Source: Streptomyces sp. HUAS CB01 (lineage in GTDB: Bacteria > Actinomycetota > Actinomycetes > Streptomycetales > Streptomycetaceae). Taken from it: a stretch of 64,000 nucleotides of DNA. The DNA lies in NCBI RefSeq assembly GCF_030406905.1, contig NZ_CP129137.1, positions 7,471,501-7,535,500 of the forward strand, written 5' to 3'. Positions 31,894-40,147 of the stretch are shown here, piece after piece. Within the stretch, counting starts at the first letter, position 1; each line of letters starts with the position of its first letter. The notes beneath the pieces were generated by a model that did not search any database, was not told the DNA's origin, and saw only the letters and a program-made list of their open reading frames with translations. Position numbers and translations under genes: made by a program.

Positions 31894-34800
31894 ATGCTGA
31901 AGCGTCGCCACGTGCGCACCGGGCGTACGTGGTCGTCCGCCTTCACCGGAGTCGCCGTGCTGTCACCTGGATGGAAGCCCGCTGGATGGAAACGATCCGC
32001 TGGTTGGAGACGATCCGCGACCGTCATGGCAGTGTGCTCGGCGCTGGCGGTCGGAGCCGCCGCGCCGGCCGCCGCAGGATCCGCACCCCCACCCGAACCC
32101 CTCCCGCGGACCGCCGCCCAGATGCTGCGGCCCGTCTCCCCGCCGGCCGCGAGCCACGCGGACCGCACCGGCGCCGATCCGGCGGGCAGGGGCTTCGAGA
32201 CCTTCACCGTCGCCGACGGCGACGGGCTCGAAACCGCCCGGACCAGCCGCCCGCTGGCCCCAGGCGTCGAACTGACCTCGTACGACCGGCTGGAGTCCGA
32301 CAAGTGGCTCCGGGTCGACTCCCTCTCCGTCGACCTCACCCGGGGCACGAAGGTGGACTACCTCCACCCGGGCACGGTCGCCGCCCGCAAGACGGTGTCC
32401 CTGATGGCCGCCGAGCACGATCCCGGACCCGGACGGCGTACCGTCGCCGCGATCAACGGGGACTTCTTCGACATCAACCAGACCGGCGCCCCCAACGGCA
32501 TCGCCCTCCACGACGGCCGGCTGGTCAACTCGCCCGCCACCGGCTACCACCGGGCCGTCGGATTCGGCCCCGGGGACGCCGGCCGCATCCTCCAGCTCTA
32601 CTTCGACGGCACCCTGACCCTCCCCGCGGGCACCCGCCCCCTCGCCGCGCTCAACGCGGCCAACGTCCCCGCGAACGGCGTCGGCGCCTACAACGCCCAA
32701 TGGGGCGACGCGGACCGGGCGCTCACCGTCGACGGGGCGCAGCGCACTGCCGAAGTGGCCGTCACGGACGGCGAGGTGACCGCACCCGCCGGTGCCCCCG
32801 GCAAGGGGCCGGTCCCGCCCGGTACGACCGTGCTCGTCGGCCGGGACGCCGGCGCGGACGCGCTCACCGCACTCGCCGTCGGCGACCCGGTCACACTGGA
32901 GTACCGCCCGCGTGCAGCCTCCGGGGAGGTCCCGCGCACCGCCATCGGCGCCAACGAACTCCTCGTGGTCGACGGCGAGCCCGTGGACCACGAGGGCGGC
33001 GGCAACAACACCGCCGCCCCCCGTACCGCGGTCGGCTTCTCCCGGGACGGCGGCACCATGCGGATCCTCACCGTCGACGGCCGCCAGGCCGACAGCGGCG
33101 GGGTGACGCTCACCGAACTCGCCCTGATGATGCGGCGCGCGGGCGCCCACAACGCCATCAACCTCGACGGCGGTGGCTCCTCCACCCTCGTCGCGCGGGA
33201 GCCGGGCAGCGACACCGTGCAGGTCGAGAACAGCCCGTCGGACGGCACCGAGCGGACCGTGCCCAACGGTCTGGCCCTGACCGCGCCCGACGGCAGCGGA
33301 GAGCTGAAGGGCTACCGGGTCGAGACCGCCATGGACCCCGGGACCGCGCCCACCGCCGATCCGGTCCGGGGCGGTCACCCCGAACGGGTCTTCCCCGGCC
33401 TCACCCGCCGTCTCACCGCCGCCGGTCACGACGAGACGTACGGACCCGCCGAGGGAGCCCCGCGCTGGTACGCGGAGAACCCCCTGGTGGGACGGGTCGG
33501 CACGGACGGGGTCTTCACCGCCCGGCGCAGCGGCGACACGGACGTCACCGCACGGCGTGGGAACGCCCGCGGCACCCTCCGTCTGACCGTCCTCGACGAC
33601 CTGCACCGCATCCGGCCGTCGACACGGCGGGTGGGCCTCGCCGACGCGGAGACGACCGGGCGGTTCGGAATCCTCGGCTTCGACGCGCACGGTACCAGCG
33701 CCCCCGTCGAACCCGCCGATGTCGAACTCGACTACGACCGCTCCCTCTTCACCATCGCCCCGGACACCGAAGGCGGCTTCACCGTCAGGGCGCGCGGCGC
33801 CGAGCCCGCGGCCGGCCGTGTCACGGCCACGGTGGCGGGCCGGAGCACGGTCGTCGCCGTGACCGTCGGCCTGGCCGCCCGGGAGATCGCGCCGTTCGAC
33901 GACGCCGCGCACTGGACGTTCACCGCCGCCCGCGCCACCGGCTCGGTCGCGGCCACGGCCGACGGTCACACCGGCACCGGACTGGACATCGCCTACGACT
34001 TCACCCAGTCCACCGCGACCCGGGCCGCCTACGCCCTTCCGCCGGCCCCGATACCGGTCGACGGCCAGCCGCAGTCGTTCGGGCTGTGGATCAAGGGCGA
34101 CGGCAACGGGGCCTGGCCGACCCTGCATCTGAAGGACTCGGCCGGCTCCGACCAGTTGCTGCGCGGCCCGTACGTGACCTGGACGGGATGGCGGCACGTC
34201 GAGTTCGCGGTGCCCGCCGGCGTCGCGCACCCCCTGCGGGTCCACCGCTTCTACCTCGCCGAGACCGCCGCCACCCGCTCGTACACGGGGAGGATCGTCA
34301 TCGACGACCTCACGGCGAAGGTGCCCCCCGCAGTCGAGCTGCCCGGCGAGCCGGTCCACCGGGATCGGCTGGTCGGATCGGCCGCGAGGACCGAGGGCAG
34401 GGACTGGCGGTTCGCGGTCGTCTCCGACGCGCAGTTCGTGGCCCGCAGCCCCGACAGCCCCGTCGTCGCGCAGGCCCGCCGGACCCTGCGGGAGATCAGA
34501 GCCGCGCGGCCCGACTTCGTGGTGATCAACGGCGATCTGGTGGACGAGGGTTCGCCCGATGACCTGGCGTTCGCCCGTACCGTCCTCGAGGACGAACTGG
34601 GCGGCGAACTGCCCTGGTTCTACGTACCGGGCAACCACGAGGTCATGGGCGGCAGGATCGACGACTTCGTGGCCGAGTTCGGGCCCGCGCAGCGGACGTT
34701 CGACCACGAGGGAACCCGGTTCATCACCCTCGACACCTCCAGCCTCGGGCTCCGCGGCGGCGGGTTCGCCCAGATCAAGGAGCTGCGTGCCCAGCTCGAC

Positions 34801-35508
34801 GCGGCGGCCGCCGATCCACGCATCGGCTCGGTGATGGTCGTCCAGCACGTGCCGCCGCGCGACCCCACACCGCAGAAGGGCAGCCAGCTCGGCGACCGCA
34901 AGGAGGCGGCCCTGCTGGAGAGCTGGCTCTCCGCCTTCCGCCGGTCGACGGGCAAGGGAGCGGCCTTCGTCGGCAGCCATGTCGGCACGTTCCACGCCGA
35001 ACGCGTCGACGGAGTCCCGTACCTGGTCAACGGCAACTCCGGGAAGACGCCGTCCACTCCGGTGGACGAGGGCGGGTTCACCGGCTGGTCACTGGTCGGC
35101 GTCGACCGGGTGTCGCGTGCCGAGCAGGCGGTGGCGCGGCACGCGCCGTGGGCCGGAGGGCCGGACTGGGTGACCGTCCAGACCCGCGCACACGTCGACG
35201 GGCTGACCCTCGACGCCCCGGCGTCACTGCCGGCCGAGGCCGAGGCGCCCGTCACGGCCACCGTCCGTCAGGGCCAGAGCGCGGGTGCCCGTGAGGTGCC
35301 TGCCCGCTTCCCGATGAGCACCGACTGGAGCGGCTCGCCGAACGTGTACGTGGGTGATCCCGGCCGTGCCGGGCCGTGGCACGTCGCCGCGTACGACCCG
35401 TCGACGGGCCGCCTCACCGGACTGCGCCCCGGGACGGCCGTGCTCGTGGTGACGGTGAACGGGACGAGGGCCGAGTCCCGTGTCACCGTGGCCGCATCGT
35501 CCGGGTAG
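31894..35508 (+). CDS. Secreted phosphodiester glycosidase (NAGPA) fused to a metallophosphoesterase
   Basis: 1204 residues. The long N-terminus includes a membrane/signal segment near 43-62 (TVMAVCSALAVGAAAPAAAG). The NAGPA-type domain spans about 95-470: AAINGDFFDINQTGAPNGI near 187, AIGANELLVVDGEPV, INLDGGGSSTLVAREP near 425. Ig-like and carbohydrate-binding-like segments follow (about 480-820, with FGLWIKGDGNGAWPTLHLKD). A calcineurin-type phosphoesterase follows (about 835-1070: VVSDAQFV, INGDLVDEG, YVPGNHEVMGG, VVQHVPPRD, VGSHVGTFH). It probably cleaves phosphodiester-linked sugars of wall polymers such as teichoic acid; the substrate is inferred. Confidence 0.9.
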   Translation: MLKRRHVRTGRTWSSAFTGVAVLSPGWKPAGWKRSAGWRRSATVMAVCSALAVGAAAPAAAGSAPPPEPLPRTAAQMLRPVSPPAASHADRTGADPAGRGFETFTVADGDGLETARTSRPLAPGVELTSYDRLESDKWLRVDSLSVDLTRGTKVDYLHPGTVAARKTVSLMAAEHDPGPGRRTVAAINGDFFDINQTGAPNGIALHDGRLVNSPATGYHRAVGFGPGDAGRILQLYFDGTLTLPAGTRPLAALNAANVPANGVGAYNAQWGDADRALTVDGAQRTAEVAVTDGEVTAPAGAPGKGPVPPGTTVLVGRDAGADALTALAVGDPVTLEYRPRAASGEVPRTAIGANELLVVDGEPVDHEGGGNNTAAPRTAVGFSRDGGTMRILTVDGRQADSGGVTLTELALMMRRAGAHNAINLDGGGSSTLVAREPGSDTVQVENSPSDGTERTVPNGLALTAPDGSGELKGYRVETAMDPGTAPTADPVRGGHPERVFPGLTRRLTAAGHDETYGPAEGAPRWYAENPLVGRVGTDGVFTARRSGDTDVTARRGNARGTLRLTVLDDLHRIRPSTRRVGLADAETTGRFGILGFDAHGTSAPVEPADVELDYDRSLFTIAPDTEGGFTVRARGAEPAAGRVTATVAGRSTVVAVTVGLAAREIAPFDDAAHWTFTAARATGSVAATADGHTGTGLDIAYDFTQSTATRAAYALPPAPIPVDGQPQSFGLWIKGDGNGAWPTLHLKDSAGSDQLLRGPYVTWTGWRHVEFAVPAGVAHPLRVHRFYLAETAATRSYTGRIVIDDLTAKVPPAVELPGEPVHRDRLVGSAARTEGRDWRFAVVSDAQFVARSPDSPVVAQARRTLREIRAARPDFVVINGDLVDEGSPDDLAFARTVLEDELGGELPWFYVPGNHEVMGGRIDDFVAEFGPAQRTFDHEGTRFITLDTSSLGLRGGGFAQIKELRAQLDAAAADPRIGSVMVVQHVPPRDPTPQKGSQLGDRKEAALLESWLSAFRRSTGKGAAFVGSHVGTFHAERVDGVPYLVNGNSGKTPSTPVDEGGFTGWSLVGVDRVSRAEQAVARHAPWAGGPDWVTVQTRAHVDGLTLDAPASLPAEAEAPVTATVRQGQSAGAREVPARFPMSTDWSGSPNVYVGDPGRAGPWHVAAYDPSTGRLTGLRPGTAVLVVTVNGTRAESRVTVAASSG

Positions 35509-35694
35509 GGACACGGGCGCGAGCACGGGTACGGGTACGGGCGTGAGCACGAGCACTGTCGGGCATCGACGGCCTGGCCGCTCCGCACCGTCACGCGTCT
35601 CCGACCGGTCCGGGTCGCCGCCGGCCGCCATGCGGCCTCCGGCCCCGGGCCGGCCGAGGCGGGCACAACACCCCAGGTGCCGAAGGAAATCCGG

Positions 35695-35724
35695 GTGACG
35701 TGCGGTCGCCCCACTCCTTAACCT
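35695..35724 (+). promoter_or_regulatory. Promoter of a leaderless exonuclease gene
   Basis: GTGACG (35695-35700), 18 bases, TAACCT (35719-35724), then ATG at 35732 only seven bases later. This fits a housekeeping-type promoter producing a leaderless mRNA; no ribosome site is present. Confidence 0.55.
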
Positions 35725-35731
35725 CGGCGCC

Positions 35732-36289
35732 ATGAACACCGCCCAACTCCTCAATGTCGTCGATGTCGAGGCGACCTGCTGGGACGGCACACCGCCCCCC
35801 GGCGCCGTCAGCGAGATCATCGAGATCGGGCTGACCGTGGTCGACCTGCGGGCGGGTGAGCGGGTGGCCCGGCACCGGATCCTCGTGCGCCCGCGACGGT
35901 CCACGGTCAGCGCCTTCTGCACCGAACTGACCGGCCTCACCCAGGCCGAGGTGGACACGGGCGTCGAGTTCGCCGAGGCCTGCCGGCTGCTCGCCGCGGA
36001 GCACGCCGCCGGGGTGCGGCCGTGGGCCAGTTGGGGGGACTACGACCGCAAGCAGTTCACCGGGCAGTGTGCCGCGACCGGTACGACGTACCCCTTCGGG
36101 CGCCGGCACACCAACGCCAAGGCCGTGTTCACCGAGGCCCACGGCCTGCGTAAACGCCCGGGTATGGCACAGGCGTTGAGGATCGCCGGACTCCCTCTCG
36201 AGGGCCGCCACCACAGTGGTGAGGACGACGCCTGGAACATCGGCGCACTGGTGCTGTCGCTGGCCGGGCGCGGCGACTGGCCGGGATGA
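35732..36289 (+). CDS. DEDDh 3'-5' exonuclease (KapD/ERI-like)
   Basis: 185 residues. Exo I motif VVDVEATCWDG near residue 9 (D-x-E), IIEIGLTVVDL near 30, Exo II region SWGDYDRKQF near 98, and Exo III HHSGEDDAWNIGALV near 160 (H and D). This is the pattern of RNase-T/DEDDh exonucleases of the ERI-1/KapD type, which trim RNA or DNA ends. A single-domain cytoplasmic protein, probably monocistronic. Confidence 0.9.
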   Translation: MNTAQLLNVVDVEATCWDGTPPPGAVSEIIEIGLTVVDLRAGERVARHRILVRPRRSTVSAFCTELTGLTQAEVDTGVEFAEACRLLAAEHAAGVRPWASWGDYDRKQFTGQCAATGTTYPFGRRHTNAKAVFTEAHGLRKRPGMAQALRIAGLPLEGRHHSGEDDAWNIGALVLSLAGRGDWPG

Positions 36290-36777
36290 GGGCGCTCGCG
36301 GGCCGCGGGAGCGGAGCGGCGGCGCCGGGGCGGGCGTGGCGAGGCCCCGCCGTGCGGATGCGGCGGGGTCCCGCGGCGGTGCGCAAGGGGGAGGAGCACC
36401 GCGTCGTCCCCGGCGGGCGGGTGCCGGGGATGCGCACAGTACGCGCCAACCTGGCGGGAAAGGAACCCTTGTGCAGGCACTCGCCGCACATGGTGCCCAC
36501 CGACGCGTACACCGGGTGTCCACCCGTCCTTCCGTCGCTGCTCCGGAGCCTCGACGGGACTGACGCGACACCACGGCGGCGAGCCGTCCGGCGCCCACAG
36601 CGCCCACCGCCGGCGTGTGATCGACGGGACGCGAACGTCGTCGGTCCGACGCGCCTGCCCGACGTGGGCGGCGCCCGCTGACGGCGCCCGGCCCGTGCGT
36701 CTGGAGCGACCGGGCACCCCGAGCGCATCATCGAAGGGGAGGGGGCCGGTGGGGGAGCCGACCGGCGAGGAGCGGCG
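36290..36777. other. Spacer without recognised features
   Basis: 488 bases of GC-rich sequence between the exonuclease and the methyltransferase. Open frames here have shadow-like composition and no ribosome sites. GGCGAGGAG just before 36778 is the ribosome site of the next gene. Confidence 0.5.
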
Positions 36778-37899
36778 ATGAGGCTGTGGTGTCCGGGACC
36801 ACGCGGGACATCCGGAATCCCTGGGAACGCGGCCGGGCGACCGGGCCTGCCGAACGGCTCGATGCCCGGGCGGGCGCCTCCTGAACCGCCGCGTCCGGAA
36901 CCGCCGTGGGACTCCGGTCCGGGGCCGTCGTGGGGACGCTCGGAAGGCCCGTCTCATGAACCGCCGCGTGAGTCGTGTCCGGGCCTCTCGCGGAGGGCGT
37001 CCGGGGAGCCGCCGCGTGAGTCGTGTCCGGAACCGTCACGGAATGCGTCTCCGCAGCCATGGCCAGGACGCTCGGAAGGCTCGTCGCCGCAACCGCCGCG
37101 TGAGTCGCGTCGGGAACCCTCGGGGGAGTCGCCTCCCGGGTCTTCCGGCGCGAGGTCGGGAGGCGCGTCCGGGAAGCCGTCCCCGGAGCGGCGTCCGCAG
37201 GTCCCACCGGTGCCCTCGCCTGATCGAGGAGCCCGCCGCGAGCCGGGCGGAGCGCGACCGGGTCCCGAGGACCTGGTTCGCGCCGCGCGGGCCGCGGGCG
37301 TGCGGGACGAGCGGGTCCTCGAAGCCCTGCGGAGGGTCCCGCGGGACGCCTTCGTACCGCGCGCGGAGGCAGGATCCGCGTACCGGGACGCCCCCGTTCC
37401 CCTTCCGCACGGTCAGGTGACCACCCAGCCGTCCCTCGTGGCCCTGATGGTGGAGGCGCTCGGACTGACCGGTGGTGAGCGCGTCCTGGAGATCGGCACG
37501 GGCTACGGCTTCCAGACCGCCGTCCTGGCCCGGCTCGCCGGCGAGGTCGTCAGTGTGGAGCGCCTGCCGGACGTGGCGGGGCGGGCCCGCCGCCGGCTGG
37601 CCCGGGCGGGCATCGGCAACGTCTCCGTGAGCACCGGCGACGGCACGCTCGGCGTGCCGGAACGGGCGCCGTACGACGCCGTCGTCGTGTCCGCGGCCTT
37701 CCCGGAGGTGCCGGGGCCGCTCGTGGGCCAGTTGCGCACCGGCGGCCGGCTGGTCCAGCCGATCGGTCCGGGCGGGCGCGAACAGGTGCGCCAGTACGAG
37801 CGGACGCCTCGGGGCCTCGTCCTGCGCCGGACCGTCGTGTCGGCCCGCTTCGTCCGGCTCTACGGAGTGCACGGATACCCGCCCGGCACGGAGCCGTGA
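36778..37899 (+). CDS. Protein-L-isoaspartate O-methyltransferase with long disordered N-terminus
   Basis: 373 residues from ATG 36778 (GGCGAGGAG upstream). Residues 1-160 are Pro/Ser/Glu/Arg-rich with near-repeats such as EPPRESCPGLS and EPPRESCPEPS; this part is unlike the family. The methyltransferase is at about 163-370: LVRAARAAGVRDERVLEALRRVPRDAFVP, VTTQPSLVALMVEALGL, SAM motif VLEIGTGYGFQTAVLA near 238, PYDAVVVSAAFPEVP near 300. It repairs isoaspartyl residues in ageing proteins. A shorter product from an internal start near 37210 is possible. Confidence 0.85.
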   Translation: MRLWCPGPRGTSGIPGNAAGRPGLPNGSMPGRAPPEPPRPEPPWDSGPGPSWGRSEGPSHEPPRESCPGLSRRASGEPPRESCPEPSRNASPQPWPGRSEGSSPQPPRESRREPSGESPPGSSGARSGGASGKPSPERRPQVPPVPSPDRGARREPGGARPGPEDLVRAARAAGVRDERVLEALRRVPRDAFVPRAEAGSAYRDAPVPLPHGQVTTQPSLVALMVEALGLTGGERVLEIGTGYGFQTAVLARLAGEVVSVERLPDVAGRARRRLARAGIGNVSVSTGDGTLGVPERAPYDAVVVSAAFPEVPGPLVGQLRTGGRLVQPIGPGGREQVRQYERTPRGLVLRRTVVSARFVRLYGVHGYPPGTEP

Positions 37900-38085
37900 A
37901 CGCCCGTCGGGCCCCGGGCCCACCGGCTCGCGAGTTCGGCTTCGCGCGGGCCGAACCGGCCCTGGCGCACACCGGTTGGCCCGGCGCAGGAATCCTGCGG
38001 CCGTCGTCCGGCTGGTCCCGGCGCCGACGAGTCCTCGCGCAGAACCTTCACGTTGCGTCGGCGGACGCGCGTGATCCCCGCGCCG

Positions 38086-38103
38086 TCGATTCCATGGAAT
38101 CGA
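38086..38103. promoter_or_regulatory. 18-bp perfect palindrome
   Basis: TCGATTCCATGGAATCGA is fully self-complementary. No gene starts nearby; it could be a dimeric regulator site. Its AT content is higher than that of the surroundings. Confidence 0.5.
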
Positions 38104-38193
38104 TTCCCCCGGACCGCCCCTGACACCGTCCGGCCTCGGACGTCCGGTGGGATCCGGCACCGGCCCGGCCTGGATGTGTGCCGCCCGCGACGC

Positions 38194-38238
38194 CCCGCCC
38201 GCCGGGCCGTGACACCGTGTCACGGCCCGGCGGGCGGG
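38194..38238. terminator. 45-bp palindrome, 22-bp arms with one central base
   Basis: Bases 38194-38215 are the exact reverse complement of 38217-38238, with C38216 at the centre (core GTGACACCGTGTCAC). RNA from either strand would form a very stable hairpin, so a bidirectional terminator is the simplest reading. A cruciform or protein site is also possible. Confidence 0.6.
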
Positions 38239-38344
38239 AGCGCGTCCTGGCTGCGTCCCGGCCGTGTTCTCCGCCACGGCCCCGCTGCGGCCCGGGGCCC
38301 GCCGCCCCGCACGGCACCCGGCGCCGCCCGTTCAACGATGTGAC

Positions 38345-38376
38345 TACTCATGCCGTTGAGTACCCTGCGAGGGTAC
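38345..38376. promoter_or_regulatory. Candidate PadR operator: two overlapping inverted repeats
   Basis: TACTCA-N6-TGAGTA (38345-38362) overlaps GTACCCT-GCG-AGGGTAC (38360-38376). They lie 36-67 bases upstream of the PadR start, a normal place for autoregulation. Confidence 0.5.
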
Positions 38377-38411
38377 GGAACGGGAAACGACACGGAGCGG
38401 GAGGCGGAGCC

Positions 38412-39002
38412 ATGGCGTTGCGCCATGCGGTGCTCGCGGCGCTGCTGGACGGGGAGTCCAGCGGCTACCAGCTCGCCAAGACCTTCGACCTCGGCGTGGC
38501 GAACTTCTGGCACGCCCTGCCGCAGCAGCTCTACCTCGAGCTGACGAAACTGGAGAAGGCCGGTCTCGTCGAGGGCCGCCAGGTGATCCAGGAGTCCCGT
38601 CCGCCGAAGCGGCTGTTCACCATCACGGAGGAGGGACTGGAGGAACTGGCGCGCTTCGCGGAGACCTCCGTGAAACCGTCGTTCATCCGCGACGACCTCC
38701 TGGTCAAGGTGCAGGCCGTCGACAGCGCGCCGCCGGCACCGGTGATCGAGCAGCTCGACGAGCGGGCCGCGATGGCCGCCGCCAAGACCGCCATCTTCGA
38801 GCGCTTCCTGCGGCGGCTGCGCGGGGACCTCGACGAGGACACCTTCCTCGCGACCGCCGACCGCGTCGGCCCGTACCTGACCTGCCTGCGGGGTCTGCGC
38901 TTCGAACAGGAGACGGCCGACTGGTGCGCCCGGACGGCGGCGGTCCTCCGGGCGCGGCAGAGCCGGTCGGTGGAGGGGGGCCTGCGCCCGCGGGACGCCT
39001 GA
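38412..39002 (+). CDS. PadR family transcriptional regulator
   Basis: 196 residues from ATG 38412 (GGAGGCGGAG upstream). Winged helix-turn-helix at 1-85: MALRHAVLAALLDGESSGYQLAKTFD, WHALPQQLYLELTKLEKAGLVEG, PPKRLFTITEEGLEELARF. The C-terminal Vir_C-type helical dimerisation domain (about 100-185) makes it a subfamily with a long C-terminal part. Ligand and targets are unknown. The palindromes upstream suggest autoregulation. Confidence 0.92.
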   Translation: MALRHAVLAALLDGESSGYQLAKTFDLGVANFWHALPQQLYLELTKLEKAGLVEGRQVIQESRPPKRLFTITEEGLEELARFAETSVKPSFIRDDLLVKVQAVDSAPPAPVIEQLDERAAMAAAKTAIFERFLRRLRGDLDEDTFLATADRVGPYLTCLRGLRFEQETADWCARTAAVLRARQSRSVEGGLRPRDA

Positions 39003-39199
39003 CGGCCGTTCTGTCCGGGGCCCGGCCGTCTGCGGCTTTCCTCTGCCGCCTTCCGCCGGCTCGCCGAGGTGCCCGTTCCCCTGCCGCACTCAGGCACGCG
39101 CGCGGCCGCCGGCGCCTCGCACCGACCGGCGCCCTGATCGCCCACACTTCGGCCACGTGGCTCGTGCCTGTCGCCCCGCAGATGGTCGCCCGGTGGCCG

Positions 39200-39234
39200 G
39201 TCGTCCGTCGGCCGTGGGGCCGGCGACGGACGAC
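39200..39234. terminator. Convergent terminator hairpin
   Basis: GTCGTCCGTCG (39200-39210) and CGACGGACGAC (39224-39234) form a perfect 11-bp stem around a 13-base loop, between the ends of padR (39002) and the DJ-1 gene (39276). Confidence 0.65.
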
Positions 39235-39275
39235 GGACGACGCGGGCTGCCTCCCGGCTCACCCGGGCCCGGGCG

Positions 39276-39971
39276 TCAGGCCAGCTTCTTCAGGACCTCG
39301 GCGGCGACCCCGGCGGACGAGGCCGGGTTCTGGCCCGTCACCAGATTGCGGTCGACGACGACGTTCGCGGCCCAGGGCTCGCCCGCCTGGACCTGCACAC
39401 CCGCCTCGGTCAGCCGGTCCTGGAGCAGCCACTTCGCGCGGTCGGCGAGGCCGGCCTGGGTCTCCTCGGCGTTCGTGAACGCGGCGACGCGGTAGCCGGC
39501 GAAGGCGTTCGAGCCGTCGGCCTGCGTCGCGGCGAGCAGGGCGGCCGGGCCGTGGCAGAGCACCGCGAGCGGCTTCCCCGAGTCCAGCGCGTCGACGAGG
39601 AGCCGCCCGGAGACCGGGTCGACGGCGAGGTCCTCCATCGGGCCGTGGCCACCCGGGTAGAACACGGCCGCGAACGCGTCGAGGTCGACGTCCTCCAGCT
39701 TCACCGGGCGCCGGAGTTCGTCGAGCGCCGAGAGACCGGCGGTGACCCTCGCGGCACCTTCCGGGCCGCCGTTGACCTCGGGTGCCAGGCTGCGCTGGTC
39801 GACGGTGGGCACCACGCCGCCGGGGGTGGCGACGACGACCTCATGACCGGCGGCCTTGAACGCCTCGTACGGGGCGACGGCCTCCTCGGCCCAGAAACCG
39901 CTGGGGTGGCGGCTGCCGTCGGCGAGGGTCCAGTGGTCGGCGCCGGTCATCACGAAAAGGATCTTCGACAT
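39276..39971 (-). CDS. DJ-1/PfpI (Hsp31-like) type 1 glutamine amidotransferase-fold protein
   Basis: 231 residues from ATG 39971 with GGGAG upstream on the minus strand; an ATG at 40088 would place the start across the operator region. Features: SKILFVMTGADHWTLADGSRHPSGFWAEE with the conserved Glu near residue 28, GGHGPMEDLA near 113, and the nucleophile elbow AVLCHGPAALLA with Cys near 143 and His next to it. This subgroup includes glyoxalase III/Hsp31-like proteins that act on methylglyoxal or damaged proteins. Divergent from the LysR gene, which probably controls it. Confidence 0.92.
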   Translation of the reverse strand: MSKILFVMTGADHWTLADGSRHPSGFWAEEAVAPYEAFKAAGHEVVVATPGGVVPTVDQRSLAPEVNGGPEGAARVTAGLSALDELRRPVKLEDVDLDAFAAVFYPGGHGPMEDLAVDPVSGRLLVDALDSGKPLAVLCHGPAALLAATQADGSNAFAGYRVAAFTNAEETQAGLADRAKWLLQDRLTEAGVQVQAGEPWAANVVVDRNLVTGQNPASSAGVAAEVLKKLA

Positions 39972-40052
39972 GCTTGGTACTCCCAGTGAGGAGCGGGCCC
40001 TCTTCTTCACGGGCCCGGAGATGCGTGCGGTACCGACCGTAGACCCGCGCAA

Positions 40053-40104
40053 CCATAGGAAACCAATGGATGAGTCGATCCCTGCCATAGGCTTTCCAAT
40101 GGAT
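40053..40104. promoter_or_regulatory. Twin LysR-type operators between DJ-1 and LysR genes
   Basis: Two near-identical boxes, CCATAGGAAACCAATGGAT (40053-40071) and CCATAGGCTTTCCAATGGAT (40085-40104). Each contains CCAT-N9/10-ATGG dyad symmetry. They are spaced about 32 bases, three helical turns, between the divergent genes. This is the layout expected for a LysR-type regulatory and activation site pair. Confidence 0.75.
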
Positions 40105-40147
40105 TGTGAAGGCGCTTCCGGGCCGGGGGAGGGCTAGGGTTCCTGGC

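Larger units (their letters stand above)
37900..38411. other. Spacer with large palindromes
   Basis: 512 bases without a gene. It contains an 18-bp perfect palindrome (38086-38103), a 45-bp near-perfect palindrome (38194-38238), and two operator-like inverted repeats in front of the PadR gene (38345-38376). The palindromes are listed separately. Confidence 0.6.

Noticed and set aside
31963..34995. Minus-strand open frame of about 1010 codons
   Set aside because: It is the antisense shadow of the glycosidase/phosphoesterase gene: G- and V-rich, with no recognisable domain or ribosome site.
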